64,000 bases of DNA from Mortierella sp. BCC40632 (Eukaryota > Mortierellomycota > Mortierellomycetes > Mortierellales > Mortierellaceae): contig WAEK01000014.1 in NCBI GenBank assembly GCA_011634665.1, forward strand, positions 1,279,501-1,343,500. The letters run 5' to 3'. The position numbers and the translations under genes are program-made. Of the stretch, positions 1 to 11,923 are shown piece by piece (position 1 is the stretch's first letter; each line of letters begins with the position of its first letter). The notes beneath the pieces are model-generated. The model was given only the letters and a program-made list of their open reading frames with translations. It made no database searches and was not told the DNA's origin.

Positions 1-298
1 GATTGGACTCGTGGCGTATTACTTCGAGAATTTTTTCAATAGGTTCCTCCCATCCACCTAGTTTCTGTTCTTCAGCCGCTTTCACTTCCGTTGAGTGCTC
101 CCTGACTAATGCCGAACCATGCTCTTGAAGATCCCTAGGCAAGATATTCAGCTATTAAGCCAAATAATAGTAATAATAGTAGTAGTATAGAATAGATAGA
201 ACGGAGCAGAGCAGAAAGACTGAAGTTAATAAAGATACAATATCCAGTCCTTTAGTGCCGAGACTAGCTTCCGCTCACTGGATCACTCGAGCAAAAGG
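1..298. other. Downstream flank of the PH-domain gene
   Basis: No coding region is supported here. The stretch is AT-rich with short ATA/GTA runs around 165-200. It lies 3' of the minus-strand PH-domain gene and probably holds its 3' UTR, but no clear poly(A) signal could be fixed. Confidence 0.4.
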
Positions 299-3200
299 TC
301 AGGAATAGTTTTTTAAAAGGTCATATTGCTTTACCTTCTCCTGGGGAACAACTTGCGTTTGGACTTGGTCTTCATTTCCAGTCGAACCACCTTTGCCTAG
401 TTCATGGCAGTGTTTTCCAGAGAAGACTGCGTCGTCTTGTCTCCTTGATTGGTCCTTCATATCTCTATCAAAAGTTGACTTTGGGCTAAAAGCTAAGTTT
501 CTTTCGATATCCTTGTCAGCCAACTGGGATTTTGGGTGAAGGCGTGGCCATGTGCTTGTTTCTCTTGGTCCTGATGTTTTGGATACCGACGACAAGCGCT
601 TAGAAGAACGGAGATCACTCTCATCCAAAAGCGATATAGCACTAAAGGATTGGTCATTGTCCCAGGATGGCAAGTCGGAAGAATTCCTTGGAGTGAGCTC
701 CCAGCCCTTTTTTGGTGTCGCGTCAGGCGTGTGTTGCTGCTCTGGAAGTATGGAGGGCGATACTAAATGAGTATGCATATTGAGTTCATTCCGGGACTCC
801 GAGTCCTTTTCCAGTCGGAACTCCTGCTGCCCACCCATCTGTTTCTGTACTCTAGTGAAGTGGTTCATCAGGTCCAGTAAACGGTCGGCTTGGCCATCTA
901 CTGTCGGGATAATTTTCTTTTCTATTCGATCCAGGGCAGCAGCGAGCACGAAGGCACTCCTGGATAGATTTTGAGCATTTGCCGCCTCGGGAAACTCTTG
1001 TACAGATGGTGATTGTGATCCCAGCTCATGTTCGCTGGCAAAAGGATCCTCCTTTTGAAAAAGAACTGTCGAGGTGTTAAGTTCCGTCTCTTTTGCTCGT
1101 GCCTCTCGAATCCTAAAACTGTCGTGCGTCACTTGACTGCTAAGATGACTCAACCCTGAATGAACGGCGAGTTCTTGTAACAGCTGTAGTTGCACATCTG
1201 TCTTTTGATCTACTCTGTCCATGTAGTCCTGCACTGCCATCATTCTTCCGTCGTCAATATTGTATAGTCTGGCTCCAGCGCCGTCGAGCTGATAGTCTTG
1301 ATATGCCATTATCTTACACTGCGAAGTGTTGATCAACTCCAAAAGTAACTGGAGTTGATCCAATTTTGACAATACATGAAGATTGCTCTGGCCCGAGTGA
1401 GACTGTTCGTATGGGCTGTTCAAGTCGGGATATTGCCAAGTCCGTTCATGGTTGCCTAGATCTTCAAACTTTCGTAACATGCTTGCGACCCTGGGATGGA
1501 CACCATCGTTTGTGGGACTCAGTGGCTCGGCTTGAAGATGATCTGGTAGTGCGCTTCCACGAGGGCTTACCCCAGAGGGACGTCTGAGAGGCCGTGACCC
1601 TGTGCTTGCCGAATATTGTAATTTTGGTGCCTTGGAGGTATCAACATTAAGTCCAGAACTAGTCCTCATACCAAGGTCGGCGACTGGGGGCCTCAATGCT
1701 GACCGAGGGCTAGGACCCTGGAGCCATCCGATATGACTCGAGATATCTGCCAGTTTTGATCGAATGTCAGAAAGGACGGAGCGCTCTCTTTGCTCGTTAG
1801 TAGGGTCAGTGACAGAGAGTTTCATCATGTCAATGATTTCATCCTTGAGCTCATCGAACTCCTGGCGTTGCGTTGTGGTCCCTTCCTTCAGTTCTGTAAA
1901 CTGTCCAGTAAAGGATTTTGAGACATCGTCTAATAAAACTGATAGTGACTGGAGTGACTCTTCGTGCTTGTTAGAGAGTAGCTCAAGTGGTGGGAGAAGG
2001 GTATCCTGAATCTTTTGCACAATACTATCCAAATCCACTGGTGGGGTATGATCGGGGGGTGGTGAAACAAGTGCTGAAGGATCTAGGAAAATAGAGGTTT
2101 TCGGTTCGCCTGGACTCTCGTTTTTGCTCAAAAGGGTGGGAGTCGATCTCTTTGATTCGTCCGTGTTGTCTGACTTGACATTGTTGAGGCTTCTAGTTTG
2201 ACCAGCTTCTTCAATGGCTTGAGATTGAGGTGTAATTGGTAATGGGTTTGCAGTCCCAGGGGGTCCTTGGCTTTTGCGTTGAAGCTGAACAAAGTCTTCG
2301 CGGTACAAAGTATCAGGGGCTCCTGGCAGTAGTTGATCTGGAGTACACGGAGTAAATTCATAACTTGGAAATCGCTGTAGTCCTTTCAATGCCTCCTTTG
2401 CACCCTCGTTAAAAATCTGGGCCTTCTCTGCATCACTTGAGTCGATAATTTTCTTGAGTTTTGCTGAGTGGTTTTCAAGTATATGAAGAGTTTCCATATA
2501 CCTTTCCTTAACTTGAGCCAAGTGAGTATTGATATTAATGGACGATGGGTAGCTGTGCCTAGAATTTAGCCGTGATGATGGTTCTTCATGTAGCAAACGT
2601 AAATCTGAGGCGCTTGAAGAAAATCCTGATGAATCCGAAGTACGCGATGATGTTGCAGGAGTTGACTGATCATGCGTTGGAAGATTGAGCATCGAAATGT
2701 ATTGGTCCAAAGCCAATATTGCTCGCTTGACTTCCGAAGCCCTTGTGTCCAAGTTTACGGTAAAGCCAACCAAAATTGATTTGACTAACTTGAATGAGGC
2801 AGCGTTCAGGCCAGGTTCCTCAGCATGTACCCTGAGACAATCCAGATGACTCTTGACGACCTCTTTTATCTGGTCAAAACCTGTGTCCAAGTGAATTCGT
2901 GCGCTTTCCAGCAACTCCTGAACAGTCCTGGATGACTTCATGACACGCTCTAAGAGCTGTTCTCTCACAACGTAATGTTGGTTCACGGTCACCCTGGCTG
3001 CTGTCCTCCAAGCCTCGAGTTGTGCAAGGAGAGTCTCGGCTCTTCTCCTCTCAATCTCCTGTTCCTTGAATGAAAGGTGCTCCCTCGTGAAATTATTGTG
3101 CTGTGTTCGATAGACAAGGCCATTGGAAGTCGCCTTTCCTGAGGCAAAAGATGTCGATGCAAGCTCCGCTGAATTATTGCGATCATGAGTGGAGCCCTGG

Positions 3201-5006
3201 CCTGTTTCAGACTTTGTCAGATGCATCCCGTAGCCCTTTCCCAATAGGGAGTTAAGAGCATCAATCCAACCAGCTCGGTCAATCATGGTGTCAGTGGCTA
3301 GCCATATCTCCTCTCTACGTGTCGCGAGCTTGAACTCGAACCGCCCTGCCCCCTTGGGATCAGCCGTCCTTGCATGAACCTCTGAACATTCAGACATGTC
3401 TATTGTTTTGATAGGGAAGAGGTGCTAAATGATATTTAATGTGAGGAGAGAGGTGATAACTTAACATTAAGTTGCCTGATGATGAGATCTGGTCTGGGGC
3501 TGCTCACCTCGTTGTCCTTGAATAGTGTTATGATTCCTGGTTGTGGACCGTTGCAATATCGCCCGATAGCATAGCATCGTTTCCAGGTCTTTGAGGAAGA
3601 AGTTTGTGTCAGTAAGTATCAACCTTGGTTAATAAGATATTTCCTTGAGGTTGATGGTTGCTAGTCCTAAGCCTGATCAATTCACTTACCAGTAGATTTC
3701 CGCGTCGCCAAAGCCAGCCTTCCTTGGCAATCTGTAGAATAGAAGGTAAATATTAGGCAAATGAATAATATGTGCATTTTAAGATATCTAAGAATTGCTT
3801 CAATCGGATTCCTACCAAAAGCTGTCCGGATGTCTGGAGGCCTATCAAATCATCTCGCATGTGTGCCTTAGTTCGCCCCAAAGTTGAAGAGTCGTCATCG
3901 TGGATTGAAATGCTTTGGCGTCTAGGTCGAACAGATGATCCATGAAAAGCGCTTGATCCATTCGTCGAGCGTTCCGTGTATTCATTGATCTTTTCACTGG
4001 ATCCTGCCACTAGAGAATCTCGACGAAAGTAGTACGGGTTGGACTCGGTGGGATCTCTTGAGATTGCAGACAGGTCGACTGAGGCCCGAAAGTTATTACT
4101 ATTTGGTAATGTGGCATTTTGTGGATGAACTGGATTGGAGACACTGGACGAAGCAGAGGATCTCACTTCCTGAGATGCTGGATGTTGGAATGATGGAGTG
4201 GCTGCTGGTGGGAGTGTATTACTCGTAGCTCCAACAGATACCCTCCGGCTTGCGACTGGCGGGATGGACAAAGGGTCTGTTGACGTAATGCGCACAGGTC
4301 TCGTTGGTAGTTCCCCATGAGAAGTGAAAGATGGCGTTGTGGAGGTAGCCATTCCGTTGCTTTCTGCCGCTGAGGACGGAGGAATGAAGCTCATTATCGA
4401 CGCGGGTGTAATAGGTCTAGTTAGGGCTGCATGGTAAGATATCGCCTCTTCCTCACTCAATAGAGTCTGTTTGGATGACCTTTGCCGCAGTGTATCTTGG
4501 CCTGCTTGTGGCGGACCTTTCTTTCCAAGAGATGAACCCATTGCTGAAAGGTCTAAAGCGGATCCTGATGCACCATTTGAGGATGGCGTTGACACCGATA
4601 GTCCACCAGCTTTGGCCGCATTTCCAATCTTCGCAGAATTATCTGAACTACTAAAGTCAGGCGAAGAAGGTGCAAGCGAGGGTTGTGTCGAATGAATATT
4701 GATTCTTGTGGATGGTGTTGGACCCCGAGGAGAACTACGTCCCATGGAGCCCAGGTAGTTGGTGCTAGAGACCCCTCGACCATGGGGGGGTGTCAGGTCA
4801 AGCGCTGTGCTGTTGACTGACTCGGATAGGTGAGAGCCTGGCGGGGTTCTAGGGAGGGGCCGTCCAATGAAATCGGCGGAAGGAGTGGCCGGTGAGGAGT
4901 GGGCGCAACTGGGACCTGGCGACTTTTGTGGCATGAGATTTGGCGCCGGCTGGAGCTTTTGTTTGAGCCATTCTTGCTGCTGGTCAATCGTCCGTGGGGT
5001 GTTCAT
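299..5006 (-). CDS. Large PH-domain protein, four exons
   Basis: Predicted protein of about 1479 residues. Proposed exons, minus strand: 5006-3816, 3731-3690, 3588-3508 and 3424-299. All three introns are GT-AG and phase 0. The ATG at 5006 is followed by a long Ser/Pro/Thr-rich, probably disordered region (residues 1-395). The small exons 2 and 3 supply the first strands of a pleckstrin-homology fold (KEGWLWRRGNLL, then a WKRCYAIG strand). Exon 4 supplies the rest (FEFKLATRREEIWLA, then DRAGWIDALNSLL), so the PH domain spans about residues 400-497. The remaining ~980 residues are Ser-rich with predicted helical or coiled segments. PH domains bind phosphoinositides or protein partners, so a membrane or cortical scaffold role is inferred. 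The exon 4 acceptor at 3425 was chosen over one nearer the internal ATG because only it keeps the PH domain in frame. Exon-level cDNA support is lacking. Confidence 0.8.
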
Positions 5007-6959
5007 GTCTCTTGAGTTGGAATGAAGAACTCAACAGCAAAGGCATCAGCTGTTGCCAGATAGTGGTCCTCTGATTCAAAAGTCACGGAGGAGGAGGAGG
5101 CAGGTCAGCAGGCTTTCATCAATAGGGGCGAAATCAGAAATGGTATGCGAGAAAGACAACAACAACCAAAGGCAGACAACGAGATTCGCTGAGACCACAG
5201 CACCCCCGATCCACCACCGAATGGTCATTACTTCTGCAGGCCAGTAGACCAACTGGTCGATTCATAATCATTCATCAGCGCACTTGATGGGAATTTGGAA
5301 TCATCGACATTGCCCACGCGCGTTTAAGAATTGGCAGCAGTTACACTCTCCAGACCTCTTTTACCTTTCTCTGTTGTAGCAAGTCTTTACTGCAGCTTCT
5401 TCCAAACTCTCATCACTTTCAGACATTCAGACATTACAGCAGCTGTAGCATTCATCCTTTTGGCATCCCTCTCGGCTAGCTTTTTTTCTTTCCTTGTTAT
5501 CACCAGCGCTCAGTCCTTCAAACACAAGAGCAGAATCGCTCTGCAACCTTGGCTCTCAGTCGGCTAGGTGTTCTCTCTTTCGTTTGACTTGGGAGTACAT
5601 GTCTTTTACGCGTCTTTGTGTGATTGGCGCCTCCTCTACCACCGCCATACACTTCCACTGCAAACACTAACGTTGTTAATCTAATCAAGAGGAACTCAAT
5701 CCTTTTTGCCAGTCCTCGCATTGTGCCCCTGCTCATAATGAAGACCCATGGATGAAGTCTATGATGACTTAATGAGACTGCAGCGGGATCTTAAAAATAG
5801 GCGTTAAGCATTTTTTTTCGGCGGCGGAGCTCTTTCAGTCGCTCTGCGCTGAGAGAGGTCGACAGAGGGAAGACCTTTGGTTCTCGCAAAAGGGTAAGGA
5901 AGTGTACCCATGCTCCAATCTAGCAACTGGGAGACTGCTGCAAACTTCTTGGTCTAGATTTGGATTGAACTCCGAAAAGCACCCCGACAGACTGTTGAGG
6001 AGTACCGGAGTACCAGCCACTTGGATGCAACCTACCCACCCAGGTTGATCGATTATGCAGTGACCCCCCTACGCTGGCATCACTTTGGCCAATGGACTCT
6101 TCCTCTGGTCGTTTATTCAGAAATCTGCAGGATCTGTGAGTGGATGCCAGTACTCCATGCCTTTGATAACTTCCTGGGAGTTGTAGAATTCAATCGAGTC
6201 GGAGTTGGGTCTAGGAGTATAGCACCTGATGTAGAACCCCGTTCTCTAGCCGAACATAGCGTTATATGTGGTTTGTTAAATGCGGACAAAACTCCACTGG
6301 CTGGGCTATAGTATCGTGGTTGAAAAATCGCTTGTAGTGCAGACCTTTGGAGTGGCTAATCGGGGGACGGAATAACCTAGGTAGCGAGGGATCGGGGATT
6401 ACTCTGGTAGCTGAAATGGTCAAACCGCTGTGAAGACGCTACACTCTTTCGTCCTGACAGCCGAATGAATGTCCGATACTCTTACATCTCTTACGAAAGC
6501 AATGGCCAGTGCCTTTTATCTCTATCCCTATTGCTTTTGACCTAGGCAGGCTAGCAGTTGTACTTCTTTATGGATGTTTTGCTTCTGGGACATACAACTT
6601 TTCGGGCTTTCTCTATAATTGATTCATTTTCATTTCCTCAGTGATGCCAACAACACTTTTTCGACGAAGCATGATATGAATCTCAGTTTCTCATGAAAAC
6701 CCAGTCATGACATTGGGTGAAGGCAATCGGCAGTGAACGATGTCTGATGTGTGCAAACTTCTGTATATGCACTCCCTTTTGTCTAACGTCTAGTGTCTCC
6801 ATTCAGTCCAACGACTGCTCTTTTTCACGAGATTCTCGCGTTCCCATCAATACAGTATAGCTCCGACTTATCCTTACGTATGCAAGGCCTTTGCTGTGCA
6901 TAATTCCCATACGAGACCCCCTTGAAGACATGTTACAAGATCAATAATGCAGTACTTTA
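5007..6959. other. Intergenic region upstream of PH gene and secreted-protein gene
   Basis: No convincing gene on either strand; the open frames are short and lack family features. Positions 5330-5570 are CT-rich, as expected of a fungal promoter for the minus-strand PH-domain gene. Positions 6600-6960 resemble 16960-17260, the flank of a second copy of the secreted-protein gene, for example around the shared TTTCTCATGA at about 6691 and 17000. Confidence 0.5.
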
Positions 6960-7469
6960 CGTACAGTAAAGTATGGCTACCGCGGACCTGGAAGGGAAAG
7001 TTCCCGCATACATCTTGAAAATACACTCCTTTGTGTCTTCATTCTACCCGAGGAAGTCATCTTGGGCTTTGAAAGAGCAGGCAAAGTGCTCGAGAATAGC
7101 ATGCCAAGGAAAAACATCCTAACAAAAGGCTTGGATGGTACACTTTGTAGGAATCTAACCCACAGTGCTCTCTAAGACAGTTGCGTTGAGATCGGTGGTG
7201 CTCATAGCATTTGATCGCGTATAAAACGGCGCCTTCCTAGCACCCTTCCCATCAGATCCTCACTCTCACATCTCTTCCCAAGTGATCTTCACTGCACACA
7301 CATTCAAGCTTTTCCCACTCGGAACCATCTACTTCACATCAAGACAAAAAGTAAGAGGCATTAATCATATCATCCATACAGAATATCGCCTTGACACTCT
7401 CATCAGGGTAAACGCGCCTGTATTTACGATTGTGCCGCCTATTCTTCTATCTCGCTCTTCACATAATAG
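6960..7469 (+). promoter_or_regulatory. Promoter, TATA box and probable 5' UTR intron of secreted-protein gene
   Basis: TATAAAA lies at 7220-7226. A likely 5' UTR follows, then a GTAAGAG donor at 7351. A TAG acceptor at 7467-7469 directly abuts the ATG, giving a candidate 119-nt 5' UTR intron. The last ~340 bp before the ATG are almost identical to 17480-17819, whereas sequence further upstream has diverged, so this proximal block looks functionally constrained or recently homogenised. Confidence 0.65.
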
Positions 7470-7817
7470 ATGAAGTCGGCTCTTTCTGTCCTTTTCCTTT
7501 TCGTTGCCCTGGCTCAACTTGCTACTGTGATGGCCAAGGTCTGCCTCTGCGATGGCGGTGTTCACCACGAACAGGGAGACAGGGCCAGCGGATGCCATAA
7601 GGGATACTGCTGGTCCTTCTGCCATGGTGCCGGATGCGCCCTCACTCTCCAACAGAATGAGTGGTGCTACACTTCGTTGGATCACACCCAGAGCTACAAC
7701 TACATGAAGTGCTCCACTGATGCGGATTGCACCAAGCACAGCAAGGTCTACTGTGGTGGCCCTTGCAGCGTCTCTGCTTTTGGAATTGGCACCCCCGACT
7801 TTGACAAGTACTGCTAA
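7470..7817 (+). CDS. Small secreted cysteine-rich protein
   Basis: A 115-residue protein. Residues 1-22 form a clear signal peptide (basic Lys2, a Leu/Val/Ala core, cleavage near the VMA/KVC junction). The mature ~93 residues contain 12 cysteines, enough for six disulfides, with paired motifs such as CLC, GYCWSFC, EWCYTS and CGGPC. The size, secretion signal and even cysteine number are typical of fungal secreted effector or antimicrobial-like proteins, but I do not recognise the family and assign no activity. The start is fixed by the signal peptide and by conservation of upstream sequence right up to the ATG. A paralog lies split at 16960-17823 and 36724-37067. Expression in response to environment or a host is possible but not shown by the sequence. 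Confidence 0.85.
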   Translation: MKSALSVLFLFVALAQLATVMAKVCLCDGGVHHEQGDRASGCHKGYCWSFCHGAGCALTLQQNEWCYTSLDHTQSYNYMKCSTDADCTKHSKVYCGGPCSVSAFGIGTPDFDKYC

Positions 7818-7879
7818 ATTTCCTGCTCAGAGGATATGGAACTCTCATTCTTCGAGAAGTAACTACTAGTGACTCTAGA

Positions 7880-7885
7880 AATAAA
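7880..7885 (+). terminator. Poly(A) signal of secreted-protein gene
   Basis: AATAAA lies 63 bp after the stop codon. It is conserved in the 3' half of the paralog at 37138-37143, inside a ~110-bp conserved 3' UTR. Confidence 0.6.
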
Positions 7886-7920
7886 ACTCCATTGGTCAAT
7901 GTATGTGTATGAATTGACAC

Positions 7921-8426
7921 TGCTTGATGAATTGATGGTGCCCGTAACCCAACGAATCCAAGCTCGAACGCTTACTAGTGGTTAATTTTTCCTTGTTTGA
8001 CGAAAAGAATTGGTGAGTGGGACTCGGGTTCCATTTTGGCTTACAAAATGGTCCGACATTTCTAAGCCAATATCTTCTGGAAGTGCCGCCCATCGATCTC
8101 ATTTGAAGTTGGCAAAAGGCTACTGTTGTATAGTCTATTTCATCTGTCTTTGTGTTTTCCATTCTTATTGTTGTGGATTACACACGGTCTGTTGCATGGA
8201 AGTACTGCCGAGGAGGCTATTAATCCTCGAAGATAAGCGGTGCAAACTGAGGTCGATAACAGGTGAAGTGGACAATAGCACTATCAAGTTCCAAGATAGT
8301 GTATATTTCCCTCTAGGTTCTACACGTTTGTCTTGTCCTATGTCCCTGCCGTTATTTAGGATTACTAGAGGCGGGCAAGTATCCATCTCCAGTGGATACA
8401 GGAAAGTCTCTTTAAGATATACTTCC
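7921..8426. other. Intergenic, no gene seen
   Basis: Similarity to the paralogous 3' flank stops near 7917. A 147-codon open frame crosses this stretch on the plus strand from about 8010 but has no recognisable domain and a composition like non-coding DNA. The region may belong to the element whose 3' end is proposed at 8497. Confidence 0.35.
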
Positions 8427-8497
8427 CGGACGCGCCGCGTTCGGAAAGTATGAGTTTAATTTTAAGGACGCGCCATGCGCGTCTATCATCTGTTAGT
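8427..8497 (+). mobile_element. Putative Helitron-like 3' terminus
   Basis: A perfect 7-bp hairpin stem (GACGCGC at 8468-8474, loop CAT, GCGCGTC at 8478-8484) is followed by 13 nt ending in CTGTTAG at 8491-8497, then T. The independently mapped end at 17824 has the same layout on the other strand: hairpin, 11 nt, CTGTTAG, then T. Helitron 3' ends are known to have a short hairpin about 10 nt before the terminus. The matching 5' end was not found. Confidence 0.4.
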
Positions 8498-8499
8498 CT

Positions 8500-10330
8500 A
8501 CAATAAATATATTTCTTGCTCTTACTTGCATTGCCCTATAGTAGCCCCCTCTTGTCTGTCTCCGACACGACCTCTCTTTTGGTGACCTGAGGGGTGTGTG
8601 TGTGTGTGTGGCTGAAAACCGTGTCCCACCACTTGTCAGGATTGGGCTCATTGTTCTGTGTAGGAGGGGGTGCAACCGCAGTGAAGAGGTCACCCACTGG
8701 GGGGAGGCTGCGCGCCATCGTGCGAGCCATTTGGCCTTGAGCGCCAAGCATTGCAGCTTGACGTCCATCAAGCCAGAACACTTTTATCCTTGGGTCGTCT
8801 GAGCCAGTCTCTGCTGACCGAAGGTTTGCGTCCGTTCCATAGGAGGTCTGACGTCAAGGAGCTGATCCTCTTGAAAATGGTGGGCGAAAACTGGTAAAAG
8901 GCAGTGATATGTAACCTCCCTTGAAGGGAGAGAGAACGTGTACAAAGTGCACTAATGGGCTTTCCCACCGAGTCCATTATGCTGTCTTCGATCTCTGCCA
9001 TGTCGCGGCCGCCAAGGCGGAGAGTAATGCCGAGATGGGTGAAAGGCTCTCCGCATTCTTTAACGCTGAAGCCGGGGAGGAGAATAGTGCTGGTGCTGTC
9101 GGGGTGAGGGGAATGACTGCAGTCTTCTCAACGTTGATCTTTGCTCCTGAGGCCCTCTCGTGTAGCTGGATAGCCCTTTGTGCTACCTCCTCATCGCCCT
9201 CGGCAACGGCAAGGATAGTGTCGTCCACATATGCCGCGTAGGTAAAGCGGGTGTTGGAGAGGACGATACCAGTAGCGCACCTGTTGTAACACAGGAGGAA
9301 GGGTTCCAGCACGAGGTTGAAGAGGATTGGCGCAAGAGGGTTCCCTTGGCGGAGGCCTCTTCTAATCTCGTAGGGGTTAGGAGATTGGGTGCCGTTAAAG
9401 AGAATTCGAACCTCCAGGTCGCTGTAACAGTGTTTGATCCAGCGGCGGATACGAGGACCGAAGCCAAAGTGCTCCAGAACACGATGAAGGTTGTCCCACT
9501 CGACGCAGTCATAGGCCTTCTCCTGGTCAAAGGAGAGGAGGACGGCGTCACCGTGATTACCTTTGTATACCTGTGCCATGACCAGCTCGAGTTGTATCAC
9601 GTTGTCTTGCGCTATGCGACCCGGCATGAAACCTGATTGCCATTTGCTGATGACCTTGTGAGCCTGAACGCTGATTCTGGTAGCCAGAATATTTGTCATG
9701 GTCTTGTAGTCAGTCTGCAGAAGGATGATCGGGCATCTCCTCTGGGTCACCTTTCTTGTAAACTAAGGTGGTGATGGATTGGCGGTGGGAAGGGGGGAAG
9801 GCGTTCTGGCCGTCGCCAATCGCGTTAAATATCTCGGCAAGGATGAGGGCAAAGGTTGATTTAAAAGTTTTGTAAAACTCATAGGGGAGGTCATCAGCGC
9901 CTGGAGCAGAGTGGTCTGCCATGGAGCGATGGTTCGCTTGATAGCTGCGGGCGAGATGTCCTCGTCAAGCCATGCGCGGTCAGCCTCTGGTAGGGTAGAG
10001 GCGATGCACTCCAGCAGCTCTTTCTGGGCATCAGGACAGGTAGGCTGGGAAGCATACAGGTCTCCGTAGAAAGAAGTAGCGATCTCGTGTGTCCGAACTT
10101 GCGATGTAGCCCGAACCCCTTCATCACTTTTGAAGGCGGAGATGGTTTTGCGCTTTGCAATGGATCTGAGGCGGATGGAGAAGTAGGGGGAAGAGCGTTC
10201 ACCGTCCTCAAGCCATTGAACTTTGGTAAGGGTGGCTAGACGCTCGATGTCCATGAGCTCGTGGTTGCGAAGCTCTTCTCTAGCTGCTTCTTTCTCTGCT
10301 GTTGCGGAGGTCGAGGCTGGGCTCAAATCC
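8500..10330 (-). pseudogene. L1-like reverse transcriptase remnant
   Basis: The RT core is readable in several frames. The fingers and palm segment includes SFDQEKAYDCVEWDNL, then RRGLRQGNPLAPILF, then the catalytic YVDD box in YAAYVDDTILAVAEG (near 9210-9255). A C-terminal LLWNGRKP..WLRRPK block near 8800-8850 is typical of the L1/Tx1 group. At least four frameshifts separate the pieces (for example near 9750, 9925 and 9000), so no functional enzyme is made. An upstream segment near 10050-10300 (VQWLEDGERSSPYF) is the usual conserved N-terminal RT region. Confidence 0.8.
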
Positions 10331-10399
10331 AGGAGAGTGCTGGCCTTAGTGGTGGAGGTGTGGAGGGTGACTCGCCGCCTCTGTTTTTCATCTCGGGCT

Positions 10400-11180
10400 T
10401 TTGTTTTAAAAACGTTGGCCTAAGAGGAGACACCTGTCCTTGATCTCATCCAGATAGAGACCATTGGAAGGGTACAGATGAGGGAGATCCACACGCTTGC
10501 GCGAGCAGTGTTTGATCGCCTCTGTGATCTGCGGCCGAGAGTCCCTTTCGTAGAAGATGCGCGCATCCAGAAAAGGAGCGGCTCTAGCCTTTGGGAGATA
10601 GAGGGGACTTTGAAGTAGAATTTGGCCGAGACAAGGAAGAAATCAGAGGTGATGACGGCGACCTCGTGGATCTGGTAACCAGACGCGAGGAGGAGGGAGG
10701 GAGGGGATGCGAGGATGTAGTCGTGTTCGAAGGATGTAGTCCTCTTTCTTGTAGTGGTGGCTGAAGTGTTACGCGAGGGAGTTACCGTAGGCGTCGCGTT
10801 GTGGAGGGGGAGCGATATCCTGGAGCTCGAGCTGCTCGAAAGCGGGAGTTTAAATATCCCATTTGTTGTTGCGGTGGCTCCTGTCCAATTCCGGGAGGCG
10901 CACAGCGTTGATGTCCTCGAGGAAGATGTGGTGTAGGTGGTCGTCGAGTTCGTCTACTGGGAAGAGGTAGGCAAATCTCTCTGGAGATGTGTCATTTGTC
11001 CCTGCAGGGGCATAAATGTTTGATATTCTGACCGAGAGGGCCGGATTACAGTCGCAGATGACCTCTGCAGAGAGTACTCTGAAGCCCTGTAGGTCGACAG
11101 AGGTGAGTTTGTGATGTTTTTGGTTGATGAGTATAGCGCGGCAATCCGAATGGATGAAGGTGAGGTTCTCAGAGGATGAG
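10400..11180 (-). pseudogene. LINE endonuclease (EEP/AP-type) remnant
   Basis: Minus-strand pieces near 11150-10850 read as part of an exonuclease-endonuclease-phosphatase domain (AVICDC-like core, then SNIYAPAG and, after a break, HHIFLEDINAV). In the family the last block is normally GDFN; here the glycine and following residues are changed. Frameshifts and stops interrupt it. It sits directly upstream of the RT remnant in transcription order, as expected for ORF2 of an L1-type element. Confidence 0.55.
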
Positions 11181-11923
11181 CCCCATTGACAGGCCTATTC
11201 GTCCATGGTAGATTCCGGGAGAGGGTGCGTGATGAAATGTGTGGTGATTTCCCGGAGTGCGATATGTGTTGTAGCGGGGCGGTGGAGAGTTGTATGCGGA
11301 GGTACGCAAAAAAAATTGAGGCGCCTGACAGGGTTCGTGATCGAGCTACAGTTGAGAGTAGCGGCGCGAACGGATGGGAAACCGGGGAGGGGCACTATTG
11401 ATGAGATGAGGTGGTGGATCCACTATCTCGAGAGGCGGAGGGTGGAGGGGAGGAATCCAGTGTTGGAGGGAACTCCTGGGTCTCTTTTGGGCTCCTGGGG
11501 CCTTGGGGATTCCTGGGACTGGGTTGTCTTTGGTGGCTGTTTGAGTTCGTGTTTGAAGGCAGGGTTAGTCTTGACGTTGCAGAGGATACCTTCTCGTTCT
11601 TTTCTCTTTCGCAGAGTCATCGAGGTGGATTGGCGGAAGAGAGGGACGTTGTCAGCTCTCTGGGGGAGGAGGGCTGTGGATGTGGTGATGATGTTTTGGA
11701 AAAGCTCATTGCTTTCCGAATCCTCATCCATGTCGGGTTCCTGTGACAGAGGGACGGGAATGTCGGGGGGTCGCTCTCTTGGAGTACCGAGGTGTTGTCG
11801 ATGATGGCGGGGTGGGGTAGCTGGAGGAGGGGGGATGGGTCACTCTTTTTCTCTAGTTGTTTGGGCGTCGTAGAGGAGATCGCCCTTTTTTGTCGGGCTG
11901 GAGCCTTCTCCTTTGGAGCTGCT

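Noticed and set aside
552..2009. Plus-strand open frames opposite the PH-domain gene
   Set aside because: Antisense shadows of a long Ser-rich exon; no independent features.
7282..7473. A 63-codon upstream protein before the secreted-protein gene (also at 17632)
   Set aside because: It lacks an ATG start, runs through the putative 5' UTR intron donor at 7351, and its conservation at 17632 is simply part of the duplicated promoter block.
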